The position numbers and the translations under genes were made by a program. This document shows, piece by piece, positions 41,251 through 52,042 of a stretch of 64,000 nt of DNA. Below the pieces are notes generated by a model. It saw only the letters and a list, made by a program, of their open reading frames with translations, was not told the DNA's origin and searched no databases. The stretch is from Hanleya hanleyi (Eukaryota > Mollusca > Polyplacophora > Lepidopleurida > Hanleyidae), in contig JAVTVY010020243.1 of assembly GCA_036873755.1 (NCBI GenBank), forward strand, positions 1-64,000, given 5' to 3'. Numbering within the stretch: position 1 is the stretch's first letter; each line of letters begins with the position of its first letter.

Positions 41251-43080
41251 AAAACAACACTGGTAGATAATTGGCCGACCATGTTCTACATGGTTGAACC
41301 CCCTATCTGACCATCTCTGTTGTTATGGTTTTTAGTCTTACTCAAGCGTGAATTTGCAACATTAGCATTTTGATTTTAGAATGACAAAGGACCTGGAGTG
41401 TTCATTGCATCGCAAGAAAATAAATTGTTCGGCAATGTTCTGCTCTTGTCCATCAATCTTGTATTACTAGAGCTTGACCTTGTGGTCGTTAAATTTTAGA
41501 AACGCCGTCGAATGTTTAGTTTCAATTTAGTCATGTTCTTTTCCACTGCACTCCGTCGTGGAGTTTTGTCATACACCGAAACACCTAAAATAATCATCCA
41601 GCAACGCAGACTGGGCCATTTATCACTGTTGTCTTTTAAAAGACCGAGTGTTTGGCTTTAGGATTTGCAATGAGATGACGTAAAAACAACTTTTCTCGAC
41701 GTTAAGAGCTGGAAGTTGATGCATTGTATAGATTTCTGTTGTCTGTTAATCTACACTGCAGTGTAGAATAACAATGGATATTTGGTGTATTGAAATGAAC
41801 AATCGATATGTCAGACGAAAACCGCAAGGCCTTAGGCCTTGTACACATGACGTAGATTTCCTTGACATACGGCCATTCACTATTTCTACTCGGGTACGTT
41901 CATCGTCTTTAATACAAGCTTTTAAGAAAGCTAATGGCCGCTACAGACTTCCATAACTTTAGTCTCATTTGTCAAGGAAAACTTGGTCGTGTGTACCAGG
42001 ATTAACGCTGAAATACCTCGCTGGACAAAGAACTGTAATGTTGCGAATGTCTTTTGCTACATGCAGTTAAACCAATAAACTGATTGATCTTTTCACGCCT
42101 AAATCTCCAACCTTATAATAATAAGTCAATTACTAATCCAATACTATAATTAGTATTTGGTTTTAGGTCTCTAGGCCTCTGTTCTCCCACTGTTGTTGTT
42201 GTTAACAGAAATGGTCTAAACTGGCAGTCATAGATATTAGTCACCAGTCGCTTGATACTAGAACATGAAAGATATAATGAAAAAATCTTGAAGTACCTCT
42301 CTGAAAAAATCTTGAAGTACCTCTCTGAATGAACTAGTAATTTTTATATGTTGGGGATGAGTTGGGGGGGCTGGGGAACAGGAAAGCGTTCCTCCTGTAC
42401 ATTAAACTATCTGTGTGTTACAAACAATACAGGTAGCTTGAAAACAGGACCATTCAATCAATTGTTTGAAATTAAATGCACGTGGTGAAACTGGGACCCA
42501 CTATTATCTTCAGCGGACTAAAACTGGCTGATGCCATTATGGATATAGGGGTTAAAGGCAGATGTTTCTTTCAAGAGCACATTCACATATGCTCCACCTA
42601 AGATCCTCGCACGAAATTTCTCTCGCAAATCACGCAAATAATGAATTAATGACATTCCATAAAGTATATAATTGTATATTAGACACTATTACGCATATTA
42701 TATTGTATTTGAGCATAGATTAGGCGTTCATGCATAATAAGAGCGTTTGATTTCAATAGTTCCTTTTCTGAAATGCGCATTTATTAGCTAATATCTCTGC
42801 AAGGGTCTTAGACCCCTTTCACACAAAACTACCAAGTTAGTCGACAGTGTGTTATTACTTTTTGCAAATGAATCTTGCAGATTCAACAAGGCTTTTAAAA
42901 CTTTATTAGTGAAATTGCTTGATATATTATGTTTATTAACATATAGGCGATATTGCGAAGTTAAATCTGCTCTAGCAATAAAAAGATGTATGGAAATTTG
43001 TCCTAGAATTTGCCGGATTGAGCCGTTTTTCTATACAACAAAAACAACAACAACAACAACACCAACAGTGGGTTAACAAA
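41251..43080. other. Non-coding DNA
   Basis: A ~26-bp direct duplication (AAAAAATCTTGAAGTACCTC) occurs at about 42281-42325. A short frame at 41774-41956 shows no domain. No further structure was supported. Confidence 0.4.
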
Positions 43081-43260
43081 AGTCTTAAGGGCAAGGGTGA
43101 TGTGAGAGATTTTGTAATTTTTTTAGGTCAAAGTTTTCAAAAAGGCACTAAATTATCAAGCGCACAAAATTTCATGCCAACAGAAAAACACCATATTACA
43201 AATTGACCGAAAATATAGTGGATTTCTCAAAGTAAAAGGTGATGGTACGATAAGGCGGGA
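43081..43260. repeat. Copy of the A segment of the large inverted-repeat family
   Basis: TTTTCAAAAAGGCACTAAATT and ATAGTGGATTTCTCAAAGTAAAA parallel 45270-45425 and the reverse complement of 56155-56375. It is a partial copy of a dispersed sequence. Confidence 0.5.
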
Positions 43261-43659
43261 TTTTGGCCCATACGTGGTGCTGTTGAAATCGAAAAAATAA
43301 AATGTCCTAAAAATAGTTATGTTTTAATGTAACGGCAAGAGAAAATATAAGTACACAATATGTGAAAGTTTCAGTGCGATTGCGTTATTATTATTGTTAT
43401 CACATGAAACTGAAATCCACAGCTTGTGCTATTTCGTGAAAAAAAGGGTCTAAATCGAGTCCTTCAGACACGCATTTAGACGCGAAGGACCCCTTGGACC
43501 AAAACGCTATTTAACCTGGTGTTGTGTGGTAACATTATATCCCCACTGCTGGAAGATCTCTTTGGTCCAAGGAGTCCTTCATACTAAAAAAAGGAAAGGT
43601 TATGATTCATAACGTTTGAAGTGTTTGTAGATTAAATTGACAAAATAGCCGGTTACAGT

Positions 43660-43810
43660 TGTTTGTATGTCGTGGTGTGGTGGATACGCACGTTGGATCA
43701 CAAGCGCCTCGATATTTAGTTTTACCGAGTTCGAATCCCAGGAGGGCAATATGTGTGACGTCGACAAGTTATTTCAATTTTTCTCATTTTTGTAAAAAAA
43801 AATTCATTCA
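43660..43810 (+). mobile_element. tRNA-like SINE fragment or tRNA pseudogene
   Basis: GTGTGGTGGATACGCACG resembles an A box, and GAGTTCGAATCCCAGG about 40 bp later is a good RNA polymerase III B box. An A-rich run follows near 43792. The acceptor stem does not pair convincingly, so a functional tRNA is unlikely. Confidence 0.4.
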
Positions 43811-45239
43811 GTATATCTGAAATAAGATTTTATGCTATCAGTATGAATCAATTAAAAGTAAAATAAACATTGTTTATCGATGACACTATACCGTGTGGAC
43901 ATTACGGGGTAGTCAAACGTTGAAATCGAACAATCAGTCGCTCCGTTGATTGACAGTTGCCGCCAAAGACAAGTTGTACATTGCATTGTGATTGACAGAT
44001 GGAGAGAAGAAATGTACATTCCTATGAGTCGGCTGGCTGTGGGCAAAAACCTCGCCTTACAATACCATCTCCTTTGGAAATTGAATAACGTAGTGACTGT
44101 TTAACTCATTTTTTTTTTAAAATCTCATATATCCTGTCTACCCTTAAAACACTTGAAAACAATATCTATTTATTCCGAGCGTAGAAACAATTGATCACTG
44201 CGCATGATATACTGGCTTGCACAACCCAATGTCCCATGAACTACAGTATGAAATTAAATTGCATTTAAGAAATATAATGGAATGTGTATAATTTTCCAAT
44301 ATTTCCGTACATTCCACTCAATAAAATATTATATATGCCTTTGATAAATTTTTATATGGAATGAACTATTCACCTCATGGGGAATCTCGCCTTTTTCAAC
44401 ATTTTCAAGGCAAGAGTGAGCGGAGATGCAGTGCATTTAATGAGACATTGAATTTAATTGATTTTAGACGATACTAGCCAAGGGGTAAATTTCATGTAGA
44501 AAAGTTGTTCACTCCAATGTTTCTCGTGGCGAGGAAGCCAGACAAGCAAATGAAAAGTATAATTCAATGCTTTTCTTACTGGATCGTTATATAACACCAC
44601 ACCACCTGTAGTCCTCTTATGATCAACACAGTCTGTTGCCACATCTCGTGTCACATGCAGATTCACTTGCCCATATATGGAAGCATTTAATTGCATAATT
44701 GATGAGTTTTACTACCCTTTATCTTGCGAAGCAAAGGTGAATCCCATGGTTATCTATCAACAACAACGTGCTTATCCCGAAAACAAATCGCTGCTCAGAG
44801 CAAAATCTTTGTCATTCTGAAAGTCAAATGCTAATTTTGTAAGTTCACGCTCGAGTAAGAACCGTGATAAGGTCGCTCGGGCCACAATTTTCATAGCTGA
44901 GATCTACTCGATTATGCAGAACGTGAATGGTCAAGCCTGTGCCAAGGCTTACTTGGTCGTCGCGATCTTATCCTTCTGGGAATAGAGTTGTGCATGCTAT
45001 GCTATTGTTAGTAGACACTGCACGCCGTATTGGGGATATACAATTTGATTCTCTCGAAACAGCATTGTAACGGCGTTCGCTCTTCGTCGCATACCTGCAA
45101 TTGAAGGTAAGCTTGTGAGGTTTGTGGCGAATATCTGGGCACCATAATTATTCCATAATCGCGGGATATATTATACGGACAGTCAGCTGTGGTGTAAATT
45201 ACATATCTATTATGCCTATTATTTGAACGATCCGTGGAT
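43811..45239. other. Non-coding DNA with an unassigned frame
   Basis: A minus-strand frame at 44454-44696 (80 codons, starting MQLNASIYGQVNLHV) has a protein-like composition but no recognisable domain, so it is not called. From 44830 to 45160 the sequence resembles 39200-39480 (for example GCGTTCGCTCTTCGTCGCAT versus GCGTTCGCTCTCCATCGCAT). Confidence 0.35.
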
Positions 45240-45991
45240 GAAGGGGGACCGGAGTGATTTTGACATTTTTGTTGAAATCTTCAAAAAAGGCACTAAATTT
45301 TCAAGTGCCGATTATTTCATCTCAGAAAGATAGAAAACAGAATTAAACACCTTGACTATTTCAATGACTTTGTGAAGCAAAATTTATCAAAAAATGTAGT
45401 GGATTTCTCGAAGTAAAATTTGAAAATTGAAGAAATTTAGTGACTGTTTAAGGATCATGATCAGGATCTTTGACATTTTCGAAAAAATTTGCCAAGTCTA
45501 AATTTCCAAAAACGCCCCTCATCATTATCATGACCAAGTTTTATGACACAATGATACCATGATACCATGAGACAAAATGTATTTATTATTTTTTATGGGG
45601 GGGGGGGATGTTTTCAATACCTTTGTGAAGCAAAAATGAAACGAAATGATAAAGAATTTTCGGAAGCGACTTTCAGAAAATAAATACTATAATAGGCCAG
45701 GAAAAGGATAAATAAAATGTCTCAACTAAGTTTTGGGGGTCCTACGAGCGAAATTATCCATTTCGCCTGGAGCACGTGGCCGTACATACATTTTCGCTGA
45801 AATCTCGCCATTTTGCCTTCGACGTCACAAGGATATAAAGATAATTCAATAGAAAATAAACTATAGCAGATATCAAATTCAAATTTTCCATAACTACACA
45901 GCAAGATACTAGCTACATATATGCAACTCAGTGTATGTAGCCACGACTGAGTTGCACATCCTCACTAGGACAAATGTCAGTATCGTCCTTT
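45240..45991. repeat. Left arm (outer part) of a large inverted repeat
   Basis: 45450-45985 is the reverse complement, with divergence, of the right-arm pieces 57215-57690 and 55255-55330. Examples are AAACTATAGCAGATATCAAA versus TTTGATATCTGCTATAGTTT, and GTTGCACATCCTCACTAGGA versus its complement near 55290. The arm is cut by the DIRS insertion at 45992 and continues at 52268-52487. A (G)12 run lies near 45597. A minus-strand frame at 45722-45904 is repeat sequence. Confidence 0.75.
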
Positions 45992-46192
45992 GTTTGTTGC
46001 CTAAGTCTTAAACCTGCTTTAATTAATGCCATTAATCCCTTATTAATTGCACAATCAAACGTAGAAAACGGAAGTTTAAAAGAAAAAGTTAACTCCCCTA
46101 GGAGAGAGTTGTCCGCCCCTAGGAGAGCTCTCCACTCAAATCCAGCGTGGTCACTATATAGGCGACTGTAGCCTCATTTCTCATCCTCTTTC
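45992..46192 (+). repeat. DIRS left inverted terminal repeat
   Basis: AAACCTGCTTTAATTAATGC through TCCTAGGAGAGAGTTGTCC-like sequence to CTCATCCTCTTTCTC is the near-perfect inverted copy of 52043-52230. It includes a hairpin-prone pair of CCCCTAGGAGAG boxes and a CACTATATAGGCGA motif that may serve as a promoter. The outermost ~15 bases are unique to the left end. Confidence 0.85.
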
Positions 46193-46333
46193 TCTTGTTT
46201 GCTCGACCAGTGCACATCTAGGGAAGTATTCAGAGGCAATCTTACAACATTGGTTGTTGTTGTCTCGCTGGTGTAATATCCTTTATCAAGTCTTGTTTTT
46301 GTTATTCATTCGGAACTTACTTACTGTATTATT

Positions 46334-48403
46334 ATGTCTGAAGTTCCGACTGGTATTCCTTGTCGTACGTGCGGGAAAAATTTATCCCCCTTAGACGCTC
46401 ATACGGCTTGTTTATCTTGTAAAGATTTATGTTACCGGGCGTCCACGTGCGCGGAATGTGTATTATGGAATCCGGCGGCCTGGAAGAATTATGCCCAGGC
46501 CCGTCGGGCTTTTCTGTTACATGCTTGTGATGACTCGTCTTTGTCGGAGATCGACAGACGGGTCTTAGAGATTTCTTTAGTCAATGATATGAAGTGTAAT
46601 GAGGATCTTGACCGGGCTGGTCAAGATCCTCAGTCTCCCGTGTCAGTTTGTATACCTCCAAGCGGGACCGTCCTACACGATGATAATTCCAGGTTGCTAG
46701 ACAGCTTGACCCGGTCCGGAGTTTCATTGTCTAGGGTCGATCCAAATCCAGTTCCTTTGTTACGCTTAACAAAGGCCAGGTCGGTCAAGCCTGGCCAGTC
46801 TATTGTTCCCGTCGAACAAAAGGAATCTTCACCCCAGGTTATTTCTCCTTTACCCATTGGTTCTCCACATGTACCTGTTAGTAGGAAGAAATCAAAGAAA
46901 CGACGTAGAGTGTCAATTTCTCCTTTACGGGTTAAGACTAGACATAGTTTTCCTAATGCTGAAAAATCTATGGAAGCCTGTTCGGTCCTACCATTAAGTG
47001 TTCAGGTTGCGGGCTTACGAACATCAATCCCCGCAATTGTTGATTCTTCACATCGTCGTTCACATACTGCTACACGACACTCAGGTTCACATTACCATTC
47101 ACGTTCTCGTACACAACGCTCGGGTTCACCACCTCATCGTTTGTTTTCACCTGTTCGTGATTCTGTTACCTCGGTTCGACGATCTCGTTCTCCGATCCGT
47201 AGTTCTCGTCCACCGGTTCATTTTGGTACTAATTTACGGCGCTCCCGTTCCCCGGTACGCCGTTCTCGTACGTCGACAGTTCATTCTCCTGATCCTGCTC
47301 ACCGTTTCCCTAGGGTTTCGGCTTCCTCTGATCAAGATTACCATGTTCATTATCAACGAGCCCCTGTCCTTGATCATTTGGTGGATCATGATTTATCGTC
47401 TTGTTCTCCGTCTCCGGTTTCGTCGAGTGAGTCGGATGATTCTTCTTCCTCTCGGGTGAGTATCAAAGATACGTCGAAGATGGATCATTTGCTTAATATG
47501 CAGGCGCTTTTAGCGTTGGTTCCGGATATGCCCGTCCCTTCGAAGATTGGTTCTTCTAGTGATAAGTGCCGGACAGCTGCGGATTCTGCATTGGCTGCTC
47601 CCAAGCCGGATATTCCTCGTTCATGTGCTCCGTCACCAGCATGGGCAGATTATTTAGACAAATTTGATCGTCAATTACAAGATGACAATAAATTTAAGAA
47701 GCCTCGTTTCCGAGTTTCCCATTCTCTTCATGATAACGTGTTACCTGAAACAGCACCCAAGCGTGATCGAGATTTATCTCAGGTTTCTAAATCACTTAAG
47801 TCGACTCCACTTGAATTCTATACCAAGTTGGTGGAGAATATCCAAGAGATGTTATTGGCAATCCAACGTGCTTCCTCAGTCTCTGATTGGTTTTTGTTAG
47901 CTTCTTCGCGGATTGCCTTGGACCCTGAGTTACGCCGGGATGATGGATCGACTTCTTTGTCTGCGGGTCGTGTGGCTTATTTGCGGGGTTTCATTGAAAC
48001 CCTAGTGCAGGCTAATCATCAAGTTATTGAGGCCACTTCTTTTTCATACGTTTCGCTTCTCCAAGCGCAACGCAACGCCTTACTTAAGGCTGTCAAGCCG
48101 GACGTCTCCTTCATGGTTAAGGATTTTCTGCTTCATCAACCATTAGCTTCCAGCGCCATTTTCAACAATTCTATTGAGTCCGTTGTACCTGTCATCCGCG
48201 AGGAACGTACTGCGCGTTTGATTGGGGCTGTTGCTCGGGGTGGTTCGTCGGATCGTCGCTCGAAACGGGGTCGTAACTCCTCTTCCACCCAACAAGATGG
48301 CGGTGCTCGGGGGAGGTTTCGGGGTATTGACAAACCTCCACGCCGAGGTCGCCGCTCCTTTCGTGGTAAATCAACCAAGAGGGGCGGTCGTTCCAGTAAA
48401 TGA
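46334..48403 (+). CDS. DIRS ORF1, gag-like protein
   Basis: The frame is 689 codons from the first ATG after the terminal repeat. The N-terminus has a Cys/His cluster (CRTCGKN...HTACLSCKDLC, then CAEC) like the zinc-ribbon-like start seen in DIRS ORF1 proteins. Residues ~200-330 are rich in Ser-Arg dipeptides, residues ~360-390 in Ser, and the C-terminus is an RGG/Arg-Lys-rich tail (GGARGRFRGIDKPPRRGR), consistent with nucleic-acid binding. No catalytic domain is visible. It overlaps ORF2 at its end. The likely role is a structural or RNA-packaging protein. The ORF appears intact. Confidence 0.8.
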   Translation: MSEVPTGIPCRTCGKNLSPLDAHTACLSCKDLCYRASTCAECVLWNPAAWKNYAQARRAFLLHACDDSSLSEIDRRVLEISLVNDMKCNEDLDRAGQDPQSPVSVCIPPSGTVLHDDNSRLLDSLTRSGVSLSRVDPNPVPLLRLTKARSVKPGQSIVPVEQKESSPQVISPLPIGSPHVPVSRKKSKKRRRVSISPLRVKTRHSFPNAEKSMEACSVLPLSVQVAGLRTSIPAIVDSSHRRSHTATRHSGSHYHSRSRTQRSGSPPHRLFSPVRDSVTSVRRSRSPIRSSRPPVHFGTNLRRSRSPVRRSRTSTVHSPDPAHRFPRVSASSDQDYHVHYQRAPVLDHLVDHDLSSCSPSPVSSSESDDSSSSRVSIKDTSKMDHLLNMQALLALVPDMPVPSKIGSSSDKCRTAADSALAAPKPDIPRSCAPSPAWADYLDKFDRQLQDDNKFKKPRFRVSHSLHDNVLPETAPKRDRDLSQVSKSLKSTPLEFYTKLVENIQEMLLAIQRASSVSDWFLLASSRIALDPELRRDDGSTSLSAGRVAYLRGFIETLVQANHQVIEATSFSYVSLLQAQRNALLKAVKPDVSFMVKDFLLHQPLASSAIFNNSIESVVPVIREERTARLIGAVARGGSSDRRSKRGRNSSSTQQDGGARGRFRGIDKPPRRGRRSFRGKSTKRGGRSSK

Positions 48404-50453
48404 CTATCGAGTTCCCGGATCAGATCAAGTCGAAGTTTTGCAGCCTCCTCCTTTCCGGTCGTTCTATCATCATGTTGTGGGCGGCCGCCTTCAGTACTTC
48501 ATAGACAATTGGCGCCTCATCACCGACGACACCTGGATTTTGAGAGTTTTGGAGCGCGGCTTCCTGTTCACTTTTCGTTCCCTTCCCAAACTTATCGTTT
48601 GGCCACGCCCATCCCGCCTACCAGTCTCCGCGAGTCACGTACAGACTCTTCTGTCTTCAGTCAACACGCTCATCGAGAAGGGAGCGGTCAGAGAGTTACC
48701 GCCGACAGAGGACAGTTTTGGGTTTTACAGCCACGTGTTTCTGGTTCCCAAGAAAGACTCGCCCCAGATGCGGATGGTGATCGATCTAAAAGTGTTAAAC
48801 AAGTTTCATCTCGCCCTCCCCCCTCATTTCAAGATGCCGACTGTTTCATCGATTCGGGCCCGTGTACATCTTCGGGATTGGCTGGCCTCAGTCGATCTGC
48901 AGGACGCGTATCTTCATGTTCCAATTCATCCTCGTCATCGCCGTTATCTCCGCTTCGTCGTCAACGAACGTCGTTTCGAATGGCAGGTTCTCCCATTCGG
49001 GGTTAACATAGCCCCTTGGCTGTTTACCCGCATTACCTCACCGGTCATGGCTTTTCTACACCTGCGGGGTATTCAGATAGAGGTTTATATAGACGACATC
49101 CTCCTATGGGCAGCGGACGAGTCCCGTCTCAACATGCAAGTCCAGTTCACACTTCTGGTCTTACGTCATCTAGGATTCATCCCTCATCCTCTCAAGTCAG
49201 AGTTGGTCCCGGCTCAAGTTCGCCGTTACATCGGCGCAGTGTTCGATACTCATCATCAACTGGTGTATCCTCCGGAAGATCGTTGGGACAAAATTCAGCT
49301 GTTGATCCGAAAGTTTTTGTCATCAACGTCACGGACACGTCAACAGTGGCAAAGTTTGGTAGGTTTGCTCACTTCCACTCAGGACCTAACTCATTATGGC
49401 CGACTACAGGTGCGTCCACTACAGTATCATCTGTATCCTTACCTACAGACACCTTCCATCAATCCAGCGGTGCCGGTATTGACGTCTCTTCATCCATATC
49501 TGATCTGGTGGCAATCCCGGCTCAACGTCATGCAGGGCGTTCCATTCCGTTTTCCGGCTCCGAGTCATCATCTGTACACCGATGCGTCCGAGACCGGTTG
49601 GGGTGCCCATCTGGACGAATTAGTAGTATCCGGCAGATGGTCAACGTTGGATGCCAGTCTTCACATCAACCTTCTGGAGATGAAGGCAGTCATTCTGGCG
49701 GTGCAACATTGGAGTCATCGTCTCATGTACTCGTCTCTTCTCATTGCGACGGACAATTCCACAGTGATTGCTCACATCAACAAGTTGGGAACAACACGCT
49801 CGCTTCCAATGTTTCGCCTTGTGTGGGATCTCTACGAGTGGACTCGTTGTCATCACATCCATCTACACGCCCGCCATGTTCCGGGCCGGCTCAATGTCTT
49901 AGCGGACAGCTTATCACGTCCGGACACCGTTCTTCAGACCGAGTGGCAACTTCATCCGGAGGTGTTCCAGCAGATCTCCTTCATCTGGGAGTCGCCGCTG
50001 ATCGATCTGTTTGCTACGAGAAACAACGCCCAATTGACCCTGTTTGTCAGTCCGATTCGGGATCCTCAAGCCTTCGACATCGACGCCCTGTCAATCAATT
50101 GGGACAACTTCCTGGCTTATGCATACCCGCCGATCGCCCTAATTCTGGAAGTACTTCAGAAGATTACCCGTCACGACTGCATCATTCTACTCGTAGTCCC
50201 GTGGTGGCCTCGGCGACAGTGGTTTCCGGTATTGCTCCCGCTTCTCACCGCCCCGCCACGTCGTTTGCCAGTGTGGCCCGACCTGTTACGTCAACCGCAC
50301 GGGATATTTCATCACAACCCTCGGTGGCTCAACCTACACGTTTGCAGACTATCCAGAATGCACTCGCAGTCCAGGGATTTTCAGCAGAGGTTGCACGAAC
50401 GATGGTTTCAGCCAATCGATCTTCCACATCGCAGCTCTATCAGTGTGCTCTGA
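48222..50453 (+). CDS. DIRS ORF2: reverse transcriptase, RNase H, methyltransferase-like
   Basis: The frame is open for 743 codons. It overlaps ORF1 by up to 182 bases in the +1 frame and its first codon is not ATG, so translation by frameshift, reinitiation or splicing is likely. RT homology begins shortly after 48405. RT signatures are VPKKDS, MRMVIDLKVLN, LASVDLQDAYLHVPI, LPFGVNIAPWLFTR and YIDD at 289-292. RNase H follows with YTDASETGWG (D454), LEMKAV, ATDNST and HVPGRLNVLADSLSR. Residues ~590-700 (LIDLFATRNNAQ, AYAYPP at 632-637, VPWWPRRQWFP) match the DAM-like methyltransferase region found in DIRS polyproteins. All main RT and RNase H motifs look intact. Confidence 0.9.
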   Translation: MGLLLGVVRRIVARNGVVTPLPPNKMAVLGGGFGVLTNLHAEVAAPFVVNQPRGAVVPVNDYRVPGSDQVEVLQPPPFRSFYHHVVGGRLQYFIDNWRLITDDTWILRVLERGFLFTFRSLPKLIVWPRPSRLPVSASHVQTLLSSVNTLIEKGAVRELPPTEDSFGFYSHVFLVPKKDSPQMRMVIDLKVLNKFHLALPPHFKMPTVSSIRARVHLRDWLASVDLQDAYLHVPIHPRHRRYLRFVVNERRFEWQVLPFGVNIAPWLFTRITSPVMAFLHLRGIQIEVYIDDILLWAADESRLNMQVQFTLLVLRHLGFIPHPLKSELVPAQVRRYIGAVFDTHHQLVYPPEDRWDKIQLLIRKFLSSTSRTRQQWQSLVGLLTSTQDLTHYGRLQVRPLQYHLYPYLQTPSINPAVPVLTSLHPYLIWWQSRLNVMQGVPFRFPAPSHHLYTDASETGWGAHLDELVVSGRWSTLDASLHINLLEMKAVILAVQHWSHRLMYSSLLIATDNSTVIAHINKLGTTRSLPMFRLVWDLYEWTRCHHIHLHARHVPGRLNVLADSLSRPDTVLQTEWQLHPEVFQQISFIWESPLIDLFATRNNAQLTLFVSPIRDPQAFDIDALSINWDNFLAYAYPPIALILEVLQKITRHDCIILLVVPWWPRRQWFPVLLPLLTAPPRRLPVWPDLLRQPHGIFHHNPRWLNLHVCRLSRMHSQSRDFQQRLHERWFQPIDLPHRSSISVL

Positions 50454-51160
50454 TTCGTCCGCCCTTTGAACCTTTGGAATCCGCCTCTATTAAAGCTGTG
50501 TCTTATAAGACCGCCTTTTTGGCGGCGTTTGCTTTAGCGTCTAGAGTATCTGAACTTCATGCTCTCGAAAGATCTTCTATGACCTGGACGGCGGATTGGT
50601 CTCGCATTTCTTTTCGGCCCATTCCTGAATTTATTGCCAAAAATGAGTCTGTGCGTTCAGGTCCGTGCGCTCAACGATCGTACTCCATTCCGGCGTTGTC
50701 AGACTTTGTACATGGGCTCGAAGACGACCTCCTGTTATGCCCGGTCCGGGCTATTCGCCACTATCTTACTCGTACCGACTCCGCTCGCGGCTCTCGGCGC
50801 CTGTTATTTCTGTCTCTTCGGCCTTCGGCTTTGCGTGATATTACCAAAAATACCATCGCCGCGTGGTTGAAGAAAACCATTAAATGGTCTTATCAATTGG
50901 CCATAGACGCTCCCCCTCTGTTGTCGAATGCCTCTTCTCATGAGATTCGCGCCATTGCCTCGTCATGGCCATTATGGAAGAATTTGTCCCTCCATGACAT
51001 TGTCCAATCTGACGACATTGACGAACTCCACGTTCACCAACTTCTATCTGAGAGATATGTCAGTCCAGGCAGAAGGGATATCCACGTTTGGGCCGTTAAT
51101 AGCGGCCCAGCACGTGGTCAACTAATTTCCAAAAAAGGGGGGGGGGGGGCGGCAGTTTGA
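50220..51160 (+). pseudogene. DIRS tyrosine recombinase, deleted and frameshifted
   Basis: The frame is open from 49016, but only the part after ~50220 resembles a recombinase; the earlier part is shadow of ORF2. It starts with an N-terminal region (IQNALAVQGFSAEVARTMVS). Soon after, at about 50440-50455, it jumps from STSQLYQ directly to ALIRPPFEPL. In DIRS recombinases about 90-100 residues of core-binding domain normally lie between these motifs, so a deletion is likely. The catalytic Arg (ASRVSELHAL) and the H-x-x-R (SHEIRA) are present. The normal C-terminal segment with the catalytic Tyr (FTNFYLRDMSVQ) is found in the +1 frame (frame ending at 51125), so a frameshift lies near 51005-51030. 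A poly-G run follows at 51137. Confidence 0.8.
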
Positions 51161-51884
51161 ATCATCACAGCAAATCTGCAAATTGCTGTATCATCTCATC
51201 TCATTCATACTATTGGTCCACAATTGATTGATCTCATATGGAAGGAAGAAATAAGTCAGATGGACGACCTTGGATCCTCTATAGAGATGTCAGACACTGT
51301 ATCATCACCCTAAGATGTATGTATCCATGGTGAGTGTGATCTTTACCTTAACTGCGGTTTTTGATTGTGTCCTTCAGGTTGAATCTGACGTCCTTCTCAA
51401 TGATCTCAGCGCCGTCTTCTGCACTCAACTCCCTAAATGCTGGTTGGATGGAAGACGATTGTGGACTGAGAGTGGTGTGACTTGGCGATCACTAGGCCCG
51501 GACCAGTTCGACTTCACCCGGTCTTAGGAACAGCCAAGATAAATAAGCCTTACCAAGTAGACCAACATTTCATTTCGCTGAGGTCCTCTCTTGGTATAGA
51601 CGGCTTCCCCGAGTGGACCTATAGTCTCTCCGCCTGTGTACTACTCGGGGGGGAAACTAATAATTTCCACACCACAAACACAGCTACATGGCTGTGAACA
51701 ATCAAAGATAAGTACATCAGTATCTTATTCACATGTTTAACCTTTTTATGTTGATAACCAAGGTTTCATTTGTTGATTATGGATTGTTCATGATATGCCC
51801 ATGTTTTCTGTGTCATTCCAGCGGTCACTTAGCCTACTTTGATATACTACAAGACCGAGGTTCCCACCTCCGTATGTTGGTACT
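51161..51884 (+). other. DIRS 3' non-coding region
   Basis: About 720 bp lie between the recombinase stop and the internal complementary region. Frames at 51315-51527 and 51482-51697 carry no domain. A poly-G run (51651-51656) and the CTCTCTTGG-type sequence show nothing further. Confidence 0.5.
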
Positions 51885-51981
51885 ATGGCATTAATTAAAG
51901 CAGGTTTAAGACTTAGGCAACAAACATCAAACATTTATAGACAATGTTTCTGTCTGTAACTAAGTCAAACCTGCTTTAATT
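51885..51981 (+). repeat. DIRS internal complementary region (ICR)
   Basis: 51885-51925 (AAAGCAGGTTTAAGACTTAG, then GCAACAAAC) is the reverse complement of the left end (45992-46032). The following 51926-51981 (CAAACATTTATAGACAATG...) is the reverse complement of the right end (52213-52267). In the DIRS1 model this region templates the joining of the two ends into a circle. It defines the element ends here to within a few bases. Confidence 0.85.
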
Positions 51982-52042
51982 TAATGTGCCCACCCTTCCG
52001 TCCCCTCGTACCGCGGCCTTGTTTCACTACTGGTCTCGGTTT

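Noticed and set aside
43660..43760. Functional tRNA gene
   Set aside because: B box is good but stems do not form a cloverleaf; kept only as a SINE or pseudogene fragment.
44454..44696. 80-codon minus-strand frame starting MQLNASIYGQ
   Set aside because: Protein-like wording but no recognisable domain, partner exon or splice border; needs a search.
49016..50220. Long frame upstream of the recombinase as a coding region
   Set aside because: It is the overlapping shadow of the RT/RNase H frame; recombinase similarity starts only after about 50220.
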